A DNA stretch of 42,098 nt, from assembly GCF_016462415.1 (NCBI RefSeq), contig NZ_JAEMTF010000024.1, positions 9,283-51,380 on the forward strand, read 5' to 3'. The translations under genes and the position numbers were made by a program. The first letter of the stretch is position 1. Each line of letters begins with the position of its first letter. The notes below the pieces were generated by a model. The model was given only the letters and a program-made list of their open reading frames with translations. It searched no databases and was not told the DNA's origin. Source of the DNA: Williamsia sp. Its GTDB lineage: Bacteria; Actinomycetota; Actinomycetes; Mycobacteriales; Mycobacteriaceae. Positions 23,760 to 33,416 of this stretch are shown piece by piece.

Positions 23760-25696
23760 GCGCGGGGAACCGCCGCCGCCCGCCGTCGAGCGCGCGCAAC
23801 TCGACGCGGTCCGGTGCCCGCAATCGCTCCGATTCGACGGGGCATCCGCGCCGCGCACACTCTGGTCCGATCCGGTCCGATGCGACCGTCACCGCGCGCG
23901 GTGACGGTGTGGCGCAGTTCATCACACGTACCCGACTCGGTGTGGTGGTCCTCGGTGTCGCCGTCGCGTTGGTGGCGGGCAAGCTGCTCATGGTGCAGAC
24001 CGTCGAATCCTCCGGGCTGTCGGCCGAGGCGGCCGATCAGCGCACGGTCACCGAGGTGCTCCCCGCCAAGCGCGGCGCCATCGAGGACCGCAACGGCAAC
24101 CCCATCGCCTACACCGACGAGGCCAAGGCGTTGACGTTCCAGCCGATCAAGGAACGCAAGGCGATGGACGAGGCGCACGCGAAGAACGCCTCGTCGCCCG
24201 ATGCCTCGACCCGACTCAAGCAGATCGCCCAGGGCGTGCAGGACGCCCTCGGTGGAGCCGTCTCGGCGGACTCGGTGCTCGCGCAGCTCACCAGCAACGA
24301 GACCTTCGTCTACCTCGCGCGATCGGTCAGTCCCGAGGCGGCGGGCAAGATCACCGACGAGTTCCCCGAGGTCGGTGCCGAACGCCAGGACATCCGTCTC
24401 TACCCGGGTGGCCCGCTCGCGGCCAACATCGTCGGCGACGTCGACTTCGACGGCAACGGCCTCATCGGTCTCGAGTCGTCGATGGACTCCAGCCTGGCCG
24501 GTGCGGACGGTTCGCAGACCTACGATCGCGGCTCCGACGGCGCAGTGATCCCGGGGAGCACCCGCAACGTGCATCCCGCGCAGAACGGCAAGACCGTCGC
24601 GCTGACCATCGACTCCGACATCCAGTGGTTCGTCCAGCAGCAGGTCCAGCTGGCCAAGGACCGTTCCGGCGCGAAGAACGCCTCCGCGGTGGTGCTGGAC
24701 GCCAAGACCGGCGAGGTGCTGGCCCTGGCCAACGACAACACCTTCAACCCCGCCAAACCCCTTGCCGAGCAGCCGAATGCCCAGCTCGGCGATCTCCCGG
24801 TCACCTCACCGTTCGAACCCGGATCGGTCAACAAGCTGGTCGCGGCGTCCGCGGCCATCGAGTACGGGATCACCACGCCGGACCAGGTCCACCAGGTCCC
24901 CGGCAACATCTCGCTGGCCGGGGTCACGGTGAACGATGCCTGGTCGCACGGGGTCGCGCCGTACACCACCACCGGCATCTTCGGTAAGTCCTCGAACGTG
25001 GGAACCCTCATGCTGGCCAAGCAGATCGGTGAGGACCGCTACGCGAACATGCTGCAGCGCTTCGGACTCGGACAGCGCACCGGCGTCGACCTGCCCGCCG
25101 AGAGTGCGGGCGACGTCCCCGCCCGCAGTCAGTGGTCCGGCGGGACCTTCGCCAACCTGCCCATCGGACAGGGCCTCTCGATGACGCTGCTGCAGATGAC
25201 GAGCATGTACCAGGCCATCGCCAACGACGGTCTCCGTGTGCCGCCCCGGATCCTGAAGTCGGTCTCCGGGAGCGACGCACCGGACGCGCCGGCGGGTGTC
25301 CGCGTCGTCAGCCCGCAGACCGCGACGACGGTCCGTGACATGTTCCGCGCCATCGTGCAGTCCGATCCCACCGGCGAACAGCAGGGCACCGGCTCCAAGG
25401 GAGCGATCCCCGGCTACCAGGTGAGCGCCAAGACCGGCACCGCGCAGCAGGTCAACCCGAACTGTGGCTGCTATTCCAACTCGAGCTACAACATCACTTT
25501 CGCCGGGATCACCCCCGCCGATCACCCGAAGTTCGTGGTCGGGATCATGCTCGACAACCCGTCACGCAGCAGCGACGGTACGGGCGGTCAGTCCGCGGCG
25601 CCGCTGTTCGAGACCATCGCGTCGTGGATGCTGCAGCGCGAGCGCATCCCGCTGTCGTCGGCCCCGACCCCGAAGCTGGTCCTGCAGGGCACCTAG
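23756..25696 (+). CDS. ftsI: Septal peptidoglycan transpeptidase FtsI / PbpB (class B PBP)
   Basis: A 646-residue penicillin-binding protein that crosslinks septal peptidoglycan with FtsW. A basic cytoplasmic tail of about 55 residues is followed by a membrane helix (about 60-82, LGVVVLGVAVALVAGKLLMV). The dimerisation/pedestal domain carries RGAIEDRNGNPIAYT and the NIVGDVDFDGNGLIGLE motif. In the transpeptidase domain the three active-site motifs are present: SxxK with Ser357 (GSVNK), SxN at 412-414 (SSN), and KTG with Lys559 (SAKTGTAQQ). The start is GTG 23756; the small frame upstream may couple to it. A hairpin after the stop separates it from murE. Confidence 0.96.
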   Translation: MSAGNRRRPPSSARNSTRSGARNRSDSTGHPRRAHSGPIRSDATVTARGDGVAQFITRTRLGVVVLGVAVALVAGKLLMVQTVESSGLSAEAADQRTVTEVLPAKRGAIEDRNGNPIAYTDEAKALTFQPIKERKAMDEAHAKNASSPDASTRLKQIAQGVQDALGGAVSADSVLAQLTSNETFVYLARSVSPEAAGKITDEFPEVGAERQDIRLYPGGPLAANIVGDVDFDGNGLIGLESSMDSSLAGADGSQTYDRGSDGAVIPGSTRNVHPAQNGKTVALTIDSDIQWFVQQQVQLAKDRSGAKNASAVVLDAKTGEVLALANDNTFNPAKPLAEQPNAQLGDLPVTSPFEPGSVNKLVAASAAIEYGITTPDQVHQVPGNISLAGVTVNDAWSHGVAPYTTTGIFGKSSNVGTLMLAKQIGEDRYANMLQRFGLGQRTGVDLPAESAGDVPARSQWSGGTFANLPIGQGLSMTLLQMTSMYQAIANDGLRVPPRILKSVSGSDAPDAPAGVRVVSPQTATTVRDMFRAIVQSDPTGEQQGTGSKGAIPGYQVSAKTGTAQQVNPNCGCYSNSSYNITFAGITPADHPKFVVGIMLDNPSRSSDGTGGQSAAPLFETIASWMLQRERIPLSSAPTPKLVLQGT

Positions 25697-25767
25697 GAGC
25701 CCTGTCGAGACATCGCGACCTGCGGCGGTGGACGACGGTGTCGGCACGCGCAGTATGTTGACCGGTG

Positions 25768-25790
25768 GGCTCGGCGGCTGACGCCGAGCC
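25768..25790 (+). terminator. 9-bp hairpin between ftsI and murE
   Basis: GGCTCGGCG (25768-25776) pairs perfectly with CGCCGAGCC (25782-25790) over a 5-nt loop, 71 bases after the ftsI stop. With no T-tract it may be a weak or partial terminator, or a processing site, inside the cluster. Confidence 0.55.
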
Positions 25791-25835
25791 GTCGAAACGG
25801 ATGATTCTCAGTCGATCAGGAGGTGTGTGGGAAGC

Positions 25836-27428
25836 ATGGCCGCCGCCGCACGCCACACCGACCCGACCCGACCGGTGCACGTCGAACCCCACCCGGTACA
25901 GATCCTCGCGACGTCGTGTCACGCCCGACTCGATCTCATCGGCGCCGCCACCGGGGAGCTCGGGGTCACCGGCGTGACCCTGCGCGCACAGGACGCCCTG
26001 CCCGGGGATCTGTTCGCAGCCCTGCCCGGCGCGCGCGCACACGGCGCACACTTCGCCGCCGACGCGATCGGCGCCGGGGCGGTCGCGGTCCTCACCGACC
26101 CTGCCGGTGCCGCGATCGTGTCCTCCGCCGTCCCCGCCGGTGCGGATCTCGCAGTGCTGGTGCACCCCGACCCGCGCAGTGTCCTGGGAGCGGTCAGTGC
26201 CCGGGTCTACTCCAATCCCTCACTGCGCCTGCGTCTGATCGGCATCACCGGCACCTCCGGCAAGACGACATCGGCCTACCTCACCGAGGCGGCGTTGATG
26301 GCCGCCGGCCACACGGTCGGGCTGATCGGCACCGTCGAGACGCGGATCGCCGGTGTGCGGCAGAAGAGTTCGCTCACCACACCGGAGGCGCCAGCGCTGC
26401 AGGGCCTCTTCGCCGCGATGCTCGAGAAGGGTGTCGACACCGTGGTGATGGAGGTGTCGAGTCACGCCCTGGCGCTGGGCCGGGTTCGCGGGAGCCACTT
26501 CGCCATCGGCGCGTTCACCAATCTCTCGCAGGACCATCTCGACTTCCACCCGACGATGGCCGACTACTTCGACGCGAAGTCGCTGCTGTTCCGCTCCACG
26601 TCGTCCGAACACGCCAACCGGTCGGTCGTCTGCGTCGATGACGAATGGGGTCAGCGGATGGCCGAGATCGTGGGCCAGGGCGTCGTCACCGTCTCCACCC
26701 GCACGAGCGCCGCGCAGTGGTTCGCCGGCCCGTCGGAGTCCCGCGATGACGGTTCGCAGATCGTCGCCGTCCGGGATCCGGTGGGTGAGACCCACACCAT
26801 GGCTGTCCCACTGCCCGGTCGCTACAACGTCGCGAACGCGCTGATCGCCGTCGCCGTCGCCCACACGGCGGGCGTGTCCGTCGCCGATGCGATCGCGGGG
26901 ATCGGCGACGTCCGTGTGCCCGGCCGTGTCGAACTCGTCGACGCCGGTCAGGATTTCCTCGCGGTCGTCGACTACGCCCACAAGCCGGCCGCACTCGACG
27001 CCGTCATCTCCACCCTGCGGGCCCAGACCGCCGGCCGCGTCGCGGTGGTCGTCGGCGCCGGTGGCAATCGCGACACCGGCAAGCGGCCGGTCATGGGCGC
27101 GGCCGCCGCGCGCGGCGCCGAGTTGGTCGTCATCACCGACGACAACCCCCGAGACGAGGACCCGGCGGCGATCCGGGCCGCGGTGGTCGCGGGCGCGACC
27201 GAGGTCGCCGAGGCCGACCGACCGGCCGGATCGGAACCGATCGTCGAGATCGGCGACCGTGCTGCGGCCATCGCCCACGCCGTCGCCTGGGCACGCACCG
27301 GCGACGTCGTCCTGGTGGCCGGCAAGGGACACGAGACCGGTCAGGAGATCCACGGGGTGAAGACGCCGTTCGACGATCGTGCAGTACTCGCCGAGGCACT
27401 GGCGACACGCGGGAACGGGGCAGGATGA
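25836..27428 (+). CDS. murE: UDP-MurNAc-L-Ala-D-Glu:meso-diaminopimelate ligase
   Basis: A 530-residue Mur ligase that adds meso-DAP to the cell-wall precursor. The N-terminal UDP-binding domain includes VTLRAQDALPGDLFAALPG; the ATP loop is GITGTSGKTTSAYL; then TTPEAPALQ, MEVSSHALALGR, FTNLSQDHLDFH, and the C-terminal specificity motif DDNPRDEDP, whose DNPR Arg binds the free end of meso-DAP. All expected motifs are present. AGGAGG (25818-25823) lies 12 bases before ATG 25836, slightly far; GTG 25827 is an alternative. Its TGA overlaps the ATG of the murF remnant, where a full murF would be expected. Confidence 0.95.
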   Translation: MAAAARHTDPTRPVHVEPHPVQILATSCHARLDLIGAATGELGVTGVTLRAQDALPGDLFAALPGARAHGAHFAADAIGAGAVAVLTDPAGAAIVSSAVPAGADLAVLVHPDPRSVLGAVSARVYSNPSLRLRLIGITGTSGKTTSAYLTEAALMAAGHTVGLIGTVETRIAGVRQKSSLTTPEAPALQGLFAAMLEKGVDTVVMEVSSHALALGRVRGSHFAIGAFTNLSQDHLDFHPTMADYFDAKSLLFRSTSSEHANRSVVCVDDEWGQRMAEIVGQGVVTVSTRTSAAQWFAGPSESRDDGSQIVAVRDPVGETHTMAVPLPGRYNVANALIAVAVAHTAGVSVADAIAGIGDVRVPGRVELVDAGQDFLAVVDYAHKPAALDAVISTLRAQTAGRVAVVVGAGGNRDTGKRPVMGAAAARGAELVVITDDNPRDEDPAAIRAAVVAGATEVAEADRPAGSEPIVEIGDRAAAIAHAVAWARTGDVVLVAGKGHETGQEIHGVKTPFDDRAVLAEALATRGNGAG

Positions 27429-27913
27429 GCGACACCGGGATCTGGATCCTCGACACCGGTGGCCGGGACGGGACCGACATCGACCACGACACCGTCCGCG
27501 GACTGATCCGCGATCTCGTCGGGATGACCCGCGATCGGGGTGTCGGACGCAGCTGGGCGGTGCTCGCCGAGCTCGACGCGCCCGAGATGACCGACGAGAA
27601 CGACCGGGCACTGGCCCACGACCGGGTCGGTCGGCTCGCCGTCCGCCTCGCGGTCGACACCGTCATCAGCGTGGGGGAGTCGCGTTCGGTTCGGGCTCTG
27701 CACCAGGGAGCGGTGATGGAGGGGTCGTGGGGCGAGGAGGCCCTGCTCGTCGCCGATGCCGCCGAGGCTCTCGAGATCCTCGACGCCCAGATCGGCGACG
27801 GTGACGTCGTGCTCATCGCGGCCGGTCGGGCAGGCGATTTGTCGGCGGTGACGAACGCACTGTTGGATAGCGACCGATGGACTGCGACCCTGACGGCGGC
27901 GCCCGAACGGTGA
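27425..27913 (+). CDS. Truncated MurF: stand-alone C-terminal (ligand-binding) domain
   Basis: A 162-residue protein in the murF slot. From about residue 42 it follows the MurF C-terminal domain: GRSWAVLAELD, AHDRVGRLAVRLAV, VISVGESRSVRALHQGAVME, GSWGEEALLVADAAEAL and GDGDVVLIAAGRAGDL. The family's GEM, EHDRIGRLAVRL and KASxxxGL motifs are recognisable but partly changed (KAS replaced by IAAGR). The N-terminal UDP-binding domain and the whole ATP-binding domain with its GxxGKT loop are missing. The DxYNANP motif that should open the domain is not recognisable in the first 40 residues. The ATG overlaps the murE stop by 4 nt and codon use is normal, so it is probably translated. It cannot itself be a D-Ala-D-Ala ligase. 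Confidence 0.75.
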   Translation: MSDTGIWILDTGGRDGTDIDHDTVRGLIRDLVGMTRDRGVGRSWAVLAELDAPEMTDENDRALAHDRVGRLAVRLAVDTVISVGESRSVRALHQGAVMEGSWGEEALLVADAAEALEILDAQIGDGDVVLIAAGRAGDLSAVTNALLDSDRWTATLTAAPER

Positions 27914-27972
27914 GAACACCGATCGGCGGCGAGGGGCACGCGTGAGGCGAGGCGACGGATGGGACTGAGCAG

Positions 27973-29070
27973 GTGACGCAGATCTTGATAGCGGGCGCCG
28001 TCGCGTTGGCGGTGTCGATCCTGCTCACGCCGGTCCTGATCAAGTTCTTCTCCCGGCAGGGCTTCGGCCAGGAGATCCGGGTCGAGGGGCCGCAGAGCCA
28101 TCAGACCAAGCGCGGCACACCGTCGATGGGTGGCGTGGCCATCATCGTCGCGCTGTGGGCCGGCTACTGGGCCTCGCACATCGTGGGTGCCTTCAACGGC
28201 GGCCAGGGACCCAGCGCCTCCGGTGTGCTGGTCCTGTCGCTGGCGACGGTCCTCGGCGGTGTCGGCTTCCTCGACGACTTCATCAAGATCCGCAAGGGCC
28301 GCAACCTGGGGCTGAACAAGACCGCCAAGTCGGTCGGTCAGCTCATCGCGGCGCTGCTCTTCGGAGTCCTCGCCCTGAACTTCCGCAACGGCAACGGCGA
28401 CGCCCCGGCGAGCGCCAACCTGTCCTACGTCCGCGACATCCCCGCGGTGACGCTGGGGTCGGTGGCGTTCGTCATCTTCTGCTGGCTCGTCGTCGCGGCC
28501 TGGTCCAACGCGGTCAACTTCACCGATGGACTCGACGGACTCGCCGCCGGCTCGATGGCCATGGTCCTGGGGTCCTACGTGCTGGTCACGTTCTGGCAGT
28601 ACCGCAACGCGTGCGCGGGCGGACCCAAGGTCGGCGGCGACGTGAGCCCCGGCTGCTACCACGTCCGCGACCCGCTCGACCTCGCCCTCATCGCGGTGGC
28701 CGGCGGCGGTGCCTGCCTCGGCTTCCTGTGGTGGAACGCCGCGCCCGCGAAGATCTTCATGGGCGACACCGGGTCGCTGGCACTCGGCGGCATGCTCGCC
28801 GGTCTGTCCATCACCACTCGCACCGAACTGCTCATGGTGGTCGTCGGCGCGCTGTTCGTCGCCGAGATCGTCTCGGTGGTCCTGCAGATCGCGTTCTTCC
28901 GGACCACCGGACGCCGTGTGTTCCGGATGGCGCCGTTCCACCACCACTTCGAACTCGGGGGCTGGGCCGAGACCACGGTCATCATCAGGTTCTGGTTGCT
29001 GACCGCCATCGCCTGCGCGCTGGGTCTGTCCCTGTTCTACAGCGAGTTCCTGGCCTCCAACGGTGGCTGA
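27973..29070 (+). CDS. mraY: Phospho-MurNAc-pentapeptide transferase
   Basis: A 365-residue polytopic enzyme that moves phospho-MurNAc-pentapeptide onto undecaprenyl (or decaprenyl) phosphate to form lipid I. Diagnostic blocks: [37 protein letters not shown] (catalytic Asp cluster), [14 protein letters not shown] and [15 protein letters not shown] (HHH motif). About ten membrane helices are evident. The start is GTG 27973, 59 bp after the MurF fragment; nearby ATG 27959 is out of frame. Its stop overlaps the murD start by 8 bp. The precursor it uses requires a complete MurF encoded elsewhere. Confidence 0.96.
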   Translation: MTQILIAGAVALAVSILLTPVLIKFFSRQGFGQEIRVEGPQSHQTKRGTPSMGGVAIIVALWAGYWASHIVGAFNGGQGPSASGVLVLSLATVLGGVGFLDDFIKIRKGRNLGLNKTAKSVGQLIAALLFGVLALNFRNGNGDAPASANLSYVRDIPAVTLGSVAFVIFCWLVVAAWSNAVNFTDGLDGLAAGSMAMVLGSYVLVTFWQYRNACAGGPKVGGDVSPGCYHVRDPLDLALIAVAGGGACLGFLWWNAAPAKIFMGDTGSLALGGMLAGLSITTRTELLMVVVGALFVAEIVSVVLQIAFFRTTGRRVFRMAPFHHHFELGGWAETTVIIRFWLLTAIACALGLSLFYSEFLASNGG

Positions 29071-30664
29071 CGTGGCCGCCGACCCGGCGTCCGACCAGCT
29101 CCCATCTCTGCCCGGCTTGCGCGTCCTGGTCGCCGGGGCCGGTACCGCGGGCGTCTCGGCGGCCCTGTTCCTCGCCGTGCACCAGGCGCACGTCACCGTC
29201 TGCGACGGTCGCACCCACGACCGTCCCGTTCTGGCGGAGGCAGGTGTGGATGTCATCTCCACCGACACCGTCACCCGGGAGTCGGTGCTGCGTTTCGACC
29301 TCGTCGTCGTCTCACCCGGCTTTCGCCCCGATTCCGCCGTCGTCGTCGCCGCGCGGTCGGCGGGCCTGCCCGTGTGGGGCGAGGTCGAACTCGCCTGGCG
29401 TGTCGACCACAGCGGCCTGCTCGGAGCCCCACGCACCTGGTTGGTGATCACCGGCACCAACGGCAAGACCACCACGACGTCGATGGTCGAGGCCATCGTC
29501 TCCGTCTCGCCGCGTTCGGTGGTGGCGTGCGGCAACATCGGCCTGCCCGTGCTCGACGCGCTCACCCTCGACCCGCGGGTCGACGTGCTCGCCGTCGAAC
29601 TGTCGTCGTTCCAGCTCCACTGGGCGCCGTCGGTGATCCCGGACGCCGGTGTCGTCCTCAACATCGCCGAGGATCATCTGGACTGGCACGGTTCGATGGA
29701 CGCCTACGTCGCGGCGAAGGCCGGTGCGCTGCGCGGGCCGATCGCCGTCATCGGTGCCGACGACCCGATCGCCGGCGGGTTGTCGGCGTCGACCCCCGGC
29801 GCGCGCACGGTCGCCGTGCGACTCGGAGAACCGGCCGTCGGCGAGGTGGGTGTGGTCGGCGACGAACTCGTCGATCGTGCGTTCGCACCCGGCGCCGACG
29901 GCGCCGGTGTCGCGGTGGGCACGACCGCGTCCATCCGCCCCGTGGGACCGTCCGGGCTGACCGACGCCCTCGCCGCGGCGGCACTGTGTCGCGCGGTGGG
30001 CATCGGCGCCGCCGACGTCGCCCGCGGGCTCGCGGGATTCCGTCCCGGCCGCCACCGCGGCGAGGTGGTGGCCTCGCTCGACGGCATCGATTTCGTCGAC
30101 GACTCCAAGGCGACCAACCCGCACGCCGCCGCCGCGTCGATCCGAGCGCACCGCCGGGTGGTACTCATCGCCGGCGGACTGCTCAAGGGGGCGGCGGTCG
30201 ACGACCTCGTCGTCGAGACCGCCGATCGGCTCGCCGCGGTCGTACTGCTCGGAACCGACCGGGATCTGTTGGCCGCGGCGATTGCGCGACACGCCCCTTC
30301 AATCCCAACAGTCACACTGTTCACAGGAGACGATGGCCGGGTGATAGCCACGCCGGTTCTGCCCGATGCCGCCGCCGACAGTGCGCACAGTCCGTCCACC
30401 AGCAACGATGCGCTGCGCACGCTCACTGTGGGCGCGGCCGATCCCACACTCGACACCGCAGGCAACGTGATGAACGCTGCCGTGGCGATCGCGTGGCATC
30501 TGGGCGCCGCCGACGCCGACCGACCCGACGCGATACTGCTCGCCCCCGCCGCCGCATCGCTCGACATGTTCAGCGGATACGGAGTGCGCGGTGACGCGTT
30601 CGCCCACGGCGCGCTGGCCGTCGGTGCGACCACGAGTCGCGACAACGGGACGACCGAGTCGTGA
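29063..30664 (+). CDS. murD: UDP-MurNAc-L-alanine:D-glutamate ligase
   Basis: A 533-residue Mur ligase. A Rossmann-like N-terminal domain ([19 protein letters not shown], then [10 protein letters not shown]) precedes the ATP loop [14 protein letters not shown]. The motifs [53 protein letters not shown] and, near the end, [22 protein letters not shown] complete the MurD set. It is longer than mycobacterial MurD because of linker segments, notably a low-complexity Ser/Thr/Asp-rich stretch around residues 430-455. The GTG start overlaps the mraY stop and the GTGA at its end starts ftsW, so the three are translationally coupled. Confidence 0.95.
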   Translation: MADVAADPASDQLPSLPGLRVLVAGAGTAGVSAALFLAVHQAHVTVCDGRTHDRPVLAEAGVDVISTDTVTRESVLRFDLVVVSPGFRPDSAVVVAARSAGLPVWGEVELAWRVDHSGLLGAPRTWLVITGTNGKTTTTSMVEAIVSVSPRSVVACGNIGLPVLDALTLDPRVDVLAVELSSFQLHWAPSVIPDAGVVLNIAEDHLDWHGSMDAYVAAKAGALRGPIAVIGADDPIAGGLSASTPGARTVAVRLGEPAVGEVGVVGDELVDRAFAPGADGAGVAVGTTASIRPVGPSGLTDALAAAALCRAVGIGAADVARGLAGFRPGRHRGEVVASLDGIDFVDDSKATNPHAAAASIRAHRRVVLIAGGLLKGAAVDDLVVETADRLAAVVLLGTDRDLLAAAIARHAPSIPTVTLFTGDDGRVIATPVLPDAAADSAHSPSTSNDALRTLTVGAADPTLDTAGNVMNAAVAIAWHLGAADADRPDAILLAPAAASLDMFSGYGVRGDAFAHGALAVGATTSRDNGTTES

Positions 30665-32283
30665 GCCTGACCGCGGATGCTCCCGAGGCCACCGCCGGGG
30701 CCGACAAGCAGGCCCCTCGTCGCGCCGGATCCTGGTGGGACGGACCACGCGGGGTCATCGACGCCGTGCTCCGCCGCCCCCTTGCCTCGTTCCACCTGAT
30801 CATCACGCTCACGGTGCTGCTCACCGTCTTCGGTCTGATCATGGTGCTCTCCGCGTCCTCGGTGGAGGGCTACTCCAAGAACGGCTCGGCGTACGGGCTG
30901 TTCACCACCCAGGTGGTCTTCGCCGTGCTCGGCACGATCCTGTTCTACGTCGCTCTGCGGATGCCGGTGCGCTACATGCGCAAACTGGCCGCACCGGCGA
31001 TCATCATCACCACGCTGATGCTGGTCGCGGTGCTCATCCCGGGCGTCGGCACGCTCAGCGGTGGTGCCCGTCGCTGGTTCGTCGTCGCCGGGTTGTCGGT
31101 GCAGCCGTCCGAACTCGTGAAGCTCGCCCTGTGCGTGTGGGGAGCGCACCTGCTGTCGTCCCGCATCCGTGACCGTGCCTCGCTGCGCGAGCTGTTGGTA
31201 CCGCTCATCCCGGTCGCGATCCTGGTGTGCGCACTGATCATGCTCGAGCCGAACCTGAGCACGACGATCACGATCGCCATCATCGTCGGCACCCTGCTCT
31301 GGTTCGCCGGTCTGAGTCTCAAGGTGTTCGCGGTCTTCGTGATCTCCGGTATCAGCCTGGCGGTGCTGCTCGCGATGGTCGAGGGATACCGCTCCGAGCG
31401 GGTGCAGAGCTTCCTGGGCAACATCGACGACCCCCAGGGCGCGGGATATCAAGCGCGACAGGCGCAGTTCGCGCTCGCCAACGGCGGCACATGGGGCGTC
31501 GGCCTCGGACAGAGCCGGGCCAAGTGGAACTACCTGCCCAATGCGCACAACGACTTCATCTTCGCGATCATCGGAGAGGAACTCGGACTGATCGGCGGCC
31601 TGTTGGTCGTCGCCCTGTTCGTCCTGCTGGCCTTCGTCGGCCTGCGCATCGCGCTGCGCGCCGTCGACCCGTTCCTGCGCCTGATGACCGCGACCATCAC
31701 CATCCTGATCAGCGCGCAGGCGCTCATCAACATCGGATACGTGATCGGGTTGCTGCCGGTCACAGGTATCCAGCTGCCGCTGCTGTCGGCCGGTGGCACA
31801 TCGACGTTCACCGTCCTGGTGATGTTGGGACTGCTGGCGAACGCGGCCCGACACGAACCCGAGGCGGTCGCCGCGTTGGCCGCCGGTGACGACGGCCGGA
31901 TCGGTCGCTTCCTGCGTCTGCCCCAGCCGGAGACCTACGCCCCCACCCGGGTCCAGGCCTGGCGTGCCCGGCGCGACGTCGGGGACGGCCGCGCCGCGCC
32001 GCGCAAGCGCCCGGCCGCCGACACCTCGCGGGCACCGCGGGGCAACCCTGCCTCGTACTTCGGGTTCGGTGGCCACCCCGAGCCGCCGCGGCAACCGCAG
32101 CAGCGATCGGGGCGGGTCCGAGAGCGCACCGGCCCATCGCATCCGCGTGCCCGATACCGCACCACACCACCGGATTTCGCCACCGCCGAGTACGACCCTC
32201 GCCGCGACTGGCGGTCCGACGCGCGCCGTGAGACGCACCGCGTCGAGCCACGTCGTGGTGCGCCGTCGAGGTCGCGCCGATGA
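30661..32283 (+). CDS. ftsW: Septal SEDS glycosyltransferase FtsW
   Basis: A 540-residue SEDS-family protein that polymerises lipid II at the septum as partner of FtsI. Ten or so membrane helices occupy about residues 40-400. Conserved SEDS segments are present: [25 protein letters not shown], the [24 protein letters not shown] loop, [22 protein letters not shown] and [13 protein letters not shown]. After the last helix comes a C-terminal tail of about 130 residues, rich in Arg and Pro, which is cytoplasmic and may contact FtsZ or other partners as in mycobacteria. The GTG start overlaps murD; the ATGA at the end begins murG. Confidence 0.95.
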   Translation: MSLTADAPEATAGADKQAPRRAGSWWDGPRGVIDAVLRRPLASFHLIITLTVLLTVFGLIMVLSASSVEGYSKNGSAYGLFTTQVVFAVLGTILFYVALRMPVRYMRKLAAPAIIITTLMLVAVLIPGVGTLSGGARRWFVVAGLSVQPSELVKLALCVWGAHLLSSRIRDRASLRELLVPLIPVAILVCALIMLEPNLSTTITIAIIVGTLLWFAGLSLKVFAVFVISGISLAVLLAMVEGYRSERVQSFLGNIDDPQGAGYQARQAQFALANGGTWGVGLGQSRAKWNYLPNAHNDFIFAIIGEELGLIGGLLVVALFVLLAFVGLRIALRAVDPFLRLMTATITILISAQALINIGYVIGLLPVTGIQLPLLSAGGTSTFTVLVMLGLLANAARHEPEAVAALAAGDDGRIGRFLRLPQPETYAPTRVQAWRARRDVGDGRAAPRKRPAADTSRAPRGNPASYFGFGGHPEPPRQPQQRSGRVRERTGPSHPRARYRTTPPDFATAEYDPRRDWRSDARRETHRVEPRRGAPSRSRR

Positions 32284-33416
32284 CCCGCCGACGCAGCGCG
32301 GACGACCCGGTGTCGGTGGTCGTCGCCGGTGGGGGCACCGCAGGCCACATCGAGCCGGCGCTCGCGGTCGCCGACGCCGTGCGCGTCCTCGACCCGACCG
32401 CGCGCATCACGGCACTGGGCACCGAGCGCGGTCTCGAACGCACCCTGGTACCCGAGCGCGGGTACACCCTCGAACTCATCCCGCCGGTTCCGTTGCCCCG
32501 CAAGGTCAACCGAGATCTGTTCTCGGTACCGCTGCGGCTGCGGCGCTCGGTGCGTGCGACGCGCGGGATCCTCGCCGCCGTCCGTGCCGACGTCGTCATC
32601 GGCTTCGGCGGGTACGTCGCGTTGCCCGCCTATCTCGCCGCGCGCGGTCGGATGAAAGGCGGGTCGCGGGTCCCGGTGGTCATCCACGAGGCCAACGCCA
32701 GCGCCGGCATCGCCAACAAGGTCGGCGCGCGGTTCGCCCAACGTGTCCTGGCCGCGGTCGACGGCTCCGGGCTCGACGCCGAGGTGGTCGGGATCCCGGT
32801 CCGCGGTTCGCTGACCGGACTCGACCGCGCCGCCACACGCGCGCAGGCGCGGCACTACTTCGGACTCGACCCGGACGCCCCGACGCTGTTGGTGTTCGGC
32901 GGGTCGCAGGGCGCACGGACGATCAACGAGGCCGTCGCCAACGCGGCCGGCGACCTCGGTGCCGCCGGGGTCGGGGTGCTCCACGCGCACGGACCCAAGA
33001 ACGCCATCGCCCCGGTGTCGCCGCCGGGAGCGCCGCCGTACGTCTCGGTGGGATACCTCAAGCGCATGGATCTCGCCTACGCCGCAGCCGATCTCGTCGT
33101 GTGCCGGTCCGGTGCGATGACCGTCGCGGAGATCTCCGCGACCGGTCTGCCCGCGGTGTATGTCCCGCTGCCCCACGGCAACGGCGAACAGCGCCTCAAC
33201 GCCCTCCCCGTGGTCGCCGCAGGTGGCGGGATCCTCCTCGACGACGCCGACCTCACCTCCGAGTGGGTCGCCTCGACGGTGCCCGAACTCCTCGCCGACA
33301 GCGCCCGTCTCGCCGAGATGTCCCGCGGCGCACGACAGGTGGGACACGCCGACGCCGCCGCGGCCGTCGCCGCCGCGGGCCTGGAGTTGGCGCGCGCATT
33401 CCGAGACGAGCGGTGA
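32280..33416 (+). CDS. murG: Lipid II synthase MurG (UDP-GlcNAc transferase)
   Basis: A 378-residue GT28 glycosyltransferase that adds GlcNAc to lipid I on the inner face of the membrane. Three glycine-rich loops are seen: [20 protein letters not shown] at the N-terminus, [14 protein letters not shown], and [17 protein letters not shown] in the second domain. The sugar-nucleotide site is [35 protein letters not shown]. Length and order match the family. The ATG overlaps ftsW (ATGA) and its stop overlaps the murC GTG. Confidence 0.96.
   Translation: MTRRRSADDPVSVVVAGGGTAGHIEPALAVADAVRVLDPTARITALGTERGLERTLVPERGYTLELIPPVPLPRKVNRDLFSVPLRLRRSVRATRGILAAVRADVVIGFGGYVALPAYLAARGRMKGGSRVPVVIHEANASAGIANKVGARFAQRVLAAVDGSGLDAEVVGIPVRGSLTGLDRAATRAQARHYFGLDPDAPTLLVFGGSQGARTINEAVANAAGDLGAAGVGVLHAHGPKNAIAPVSPPGAPPYVSVGYLKRMDLAYAAADLVVCRSGAMTVAEISATGLPAVYVPLPHGNGEQRLNALPVVAAGGGILLDDADLTSEWVASTVPELLADSARLAEMSRGARQVGHADAAAAVAAAGLELARAFRDER

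Noticed and set aside
27133-29664. 843-codon minus-strand open frame across murE, mraY and murD
   Set aside because: Low-complexity Arg/Ser/Thr-rich translation typical of a GC-rich antisense shadow; it runs opposite to three confidently assigned genes.
29704-32238. 844-codon minus-strand open frame across murD and ftsW
   Set aside because: Antisense shadow of well-supported genes, with no recognisable domain.
31886-33412. 509-codon N-terminal extension of MurC
   Set aside because: The frame stays open only through high GC; the extension lies over ftsW and murG and MurC homologs start just before the VHMVGIGG motif.
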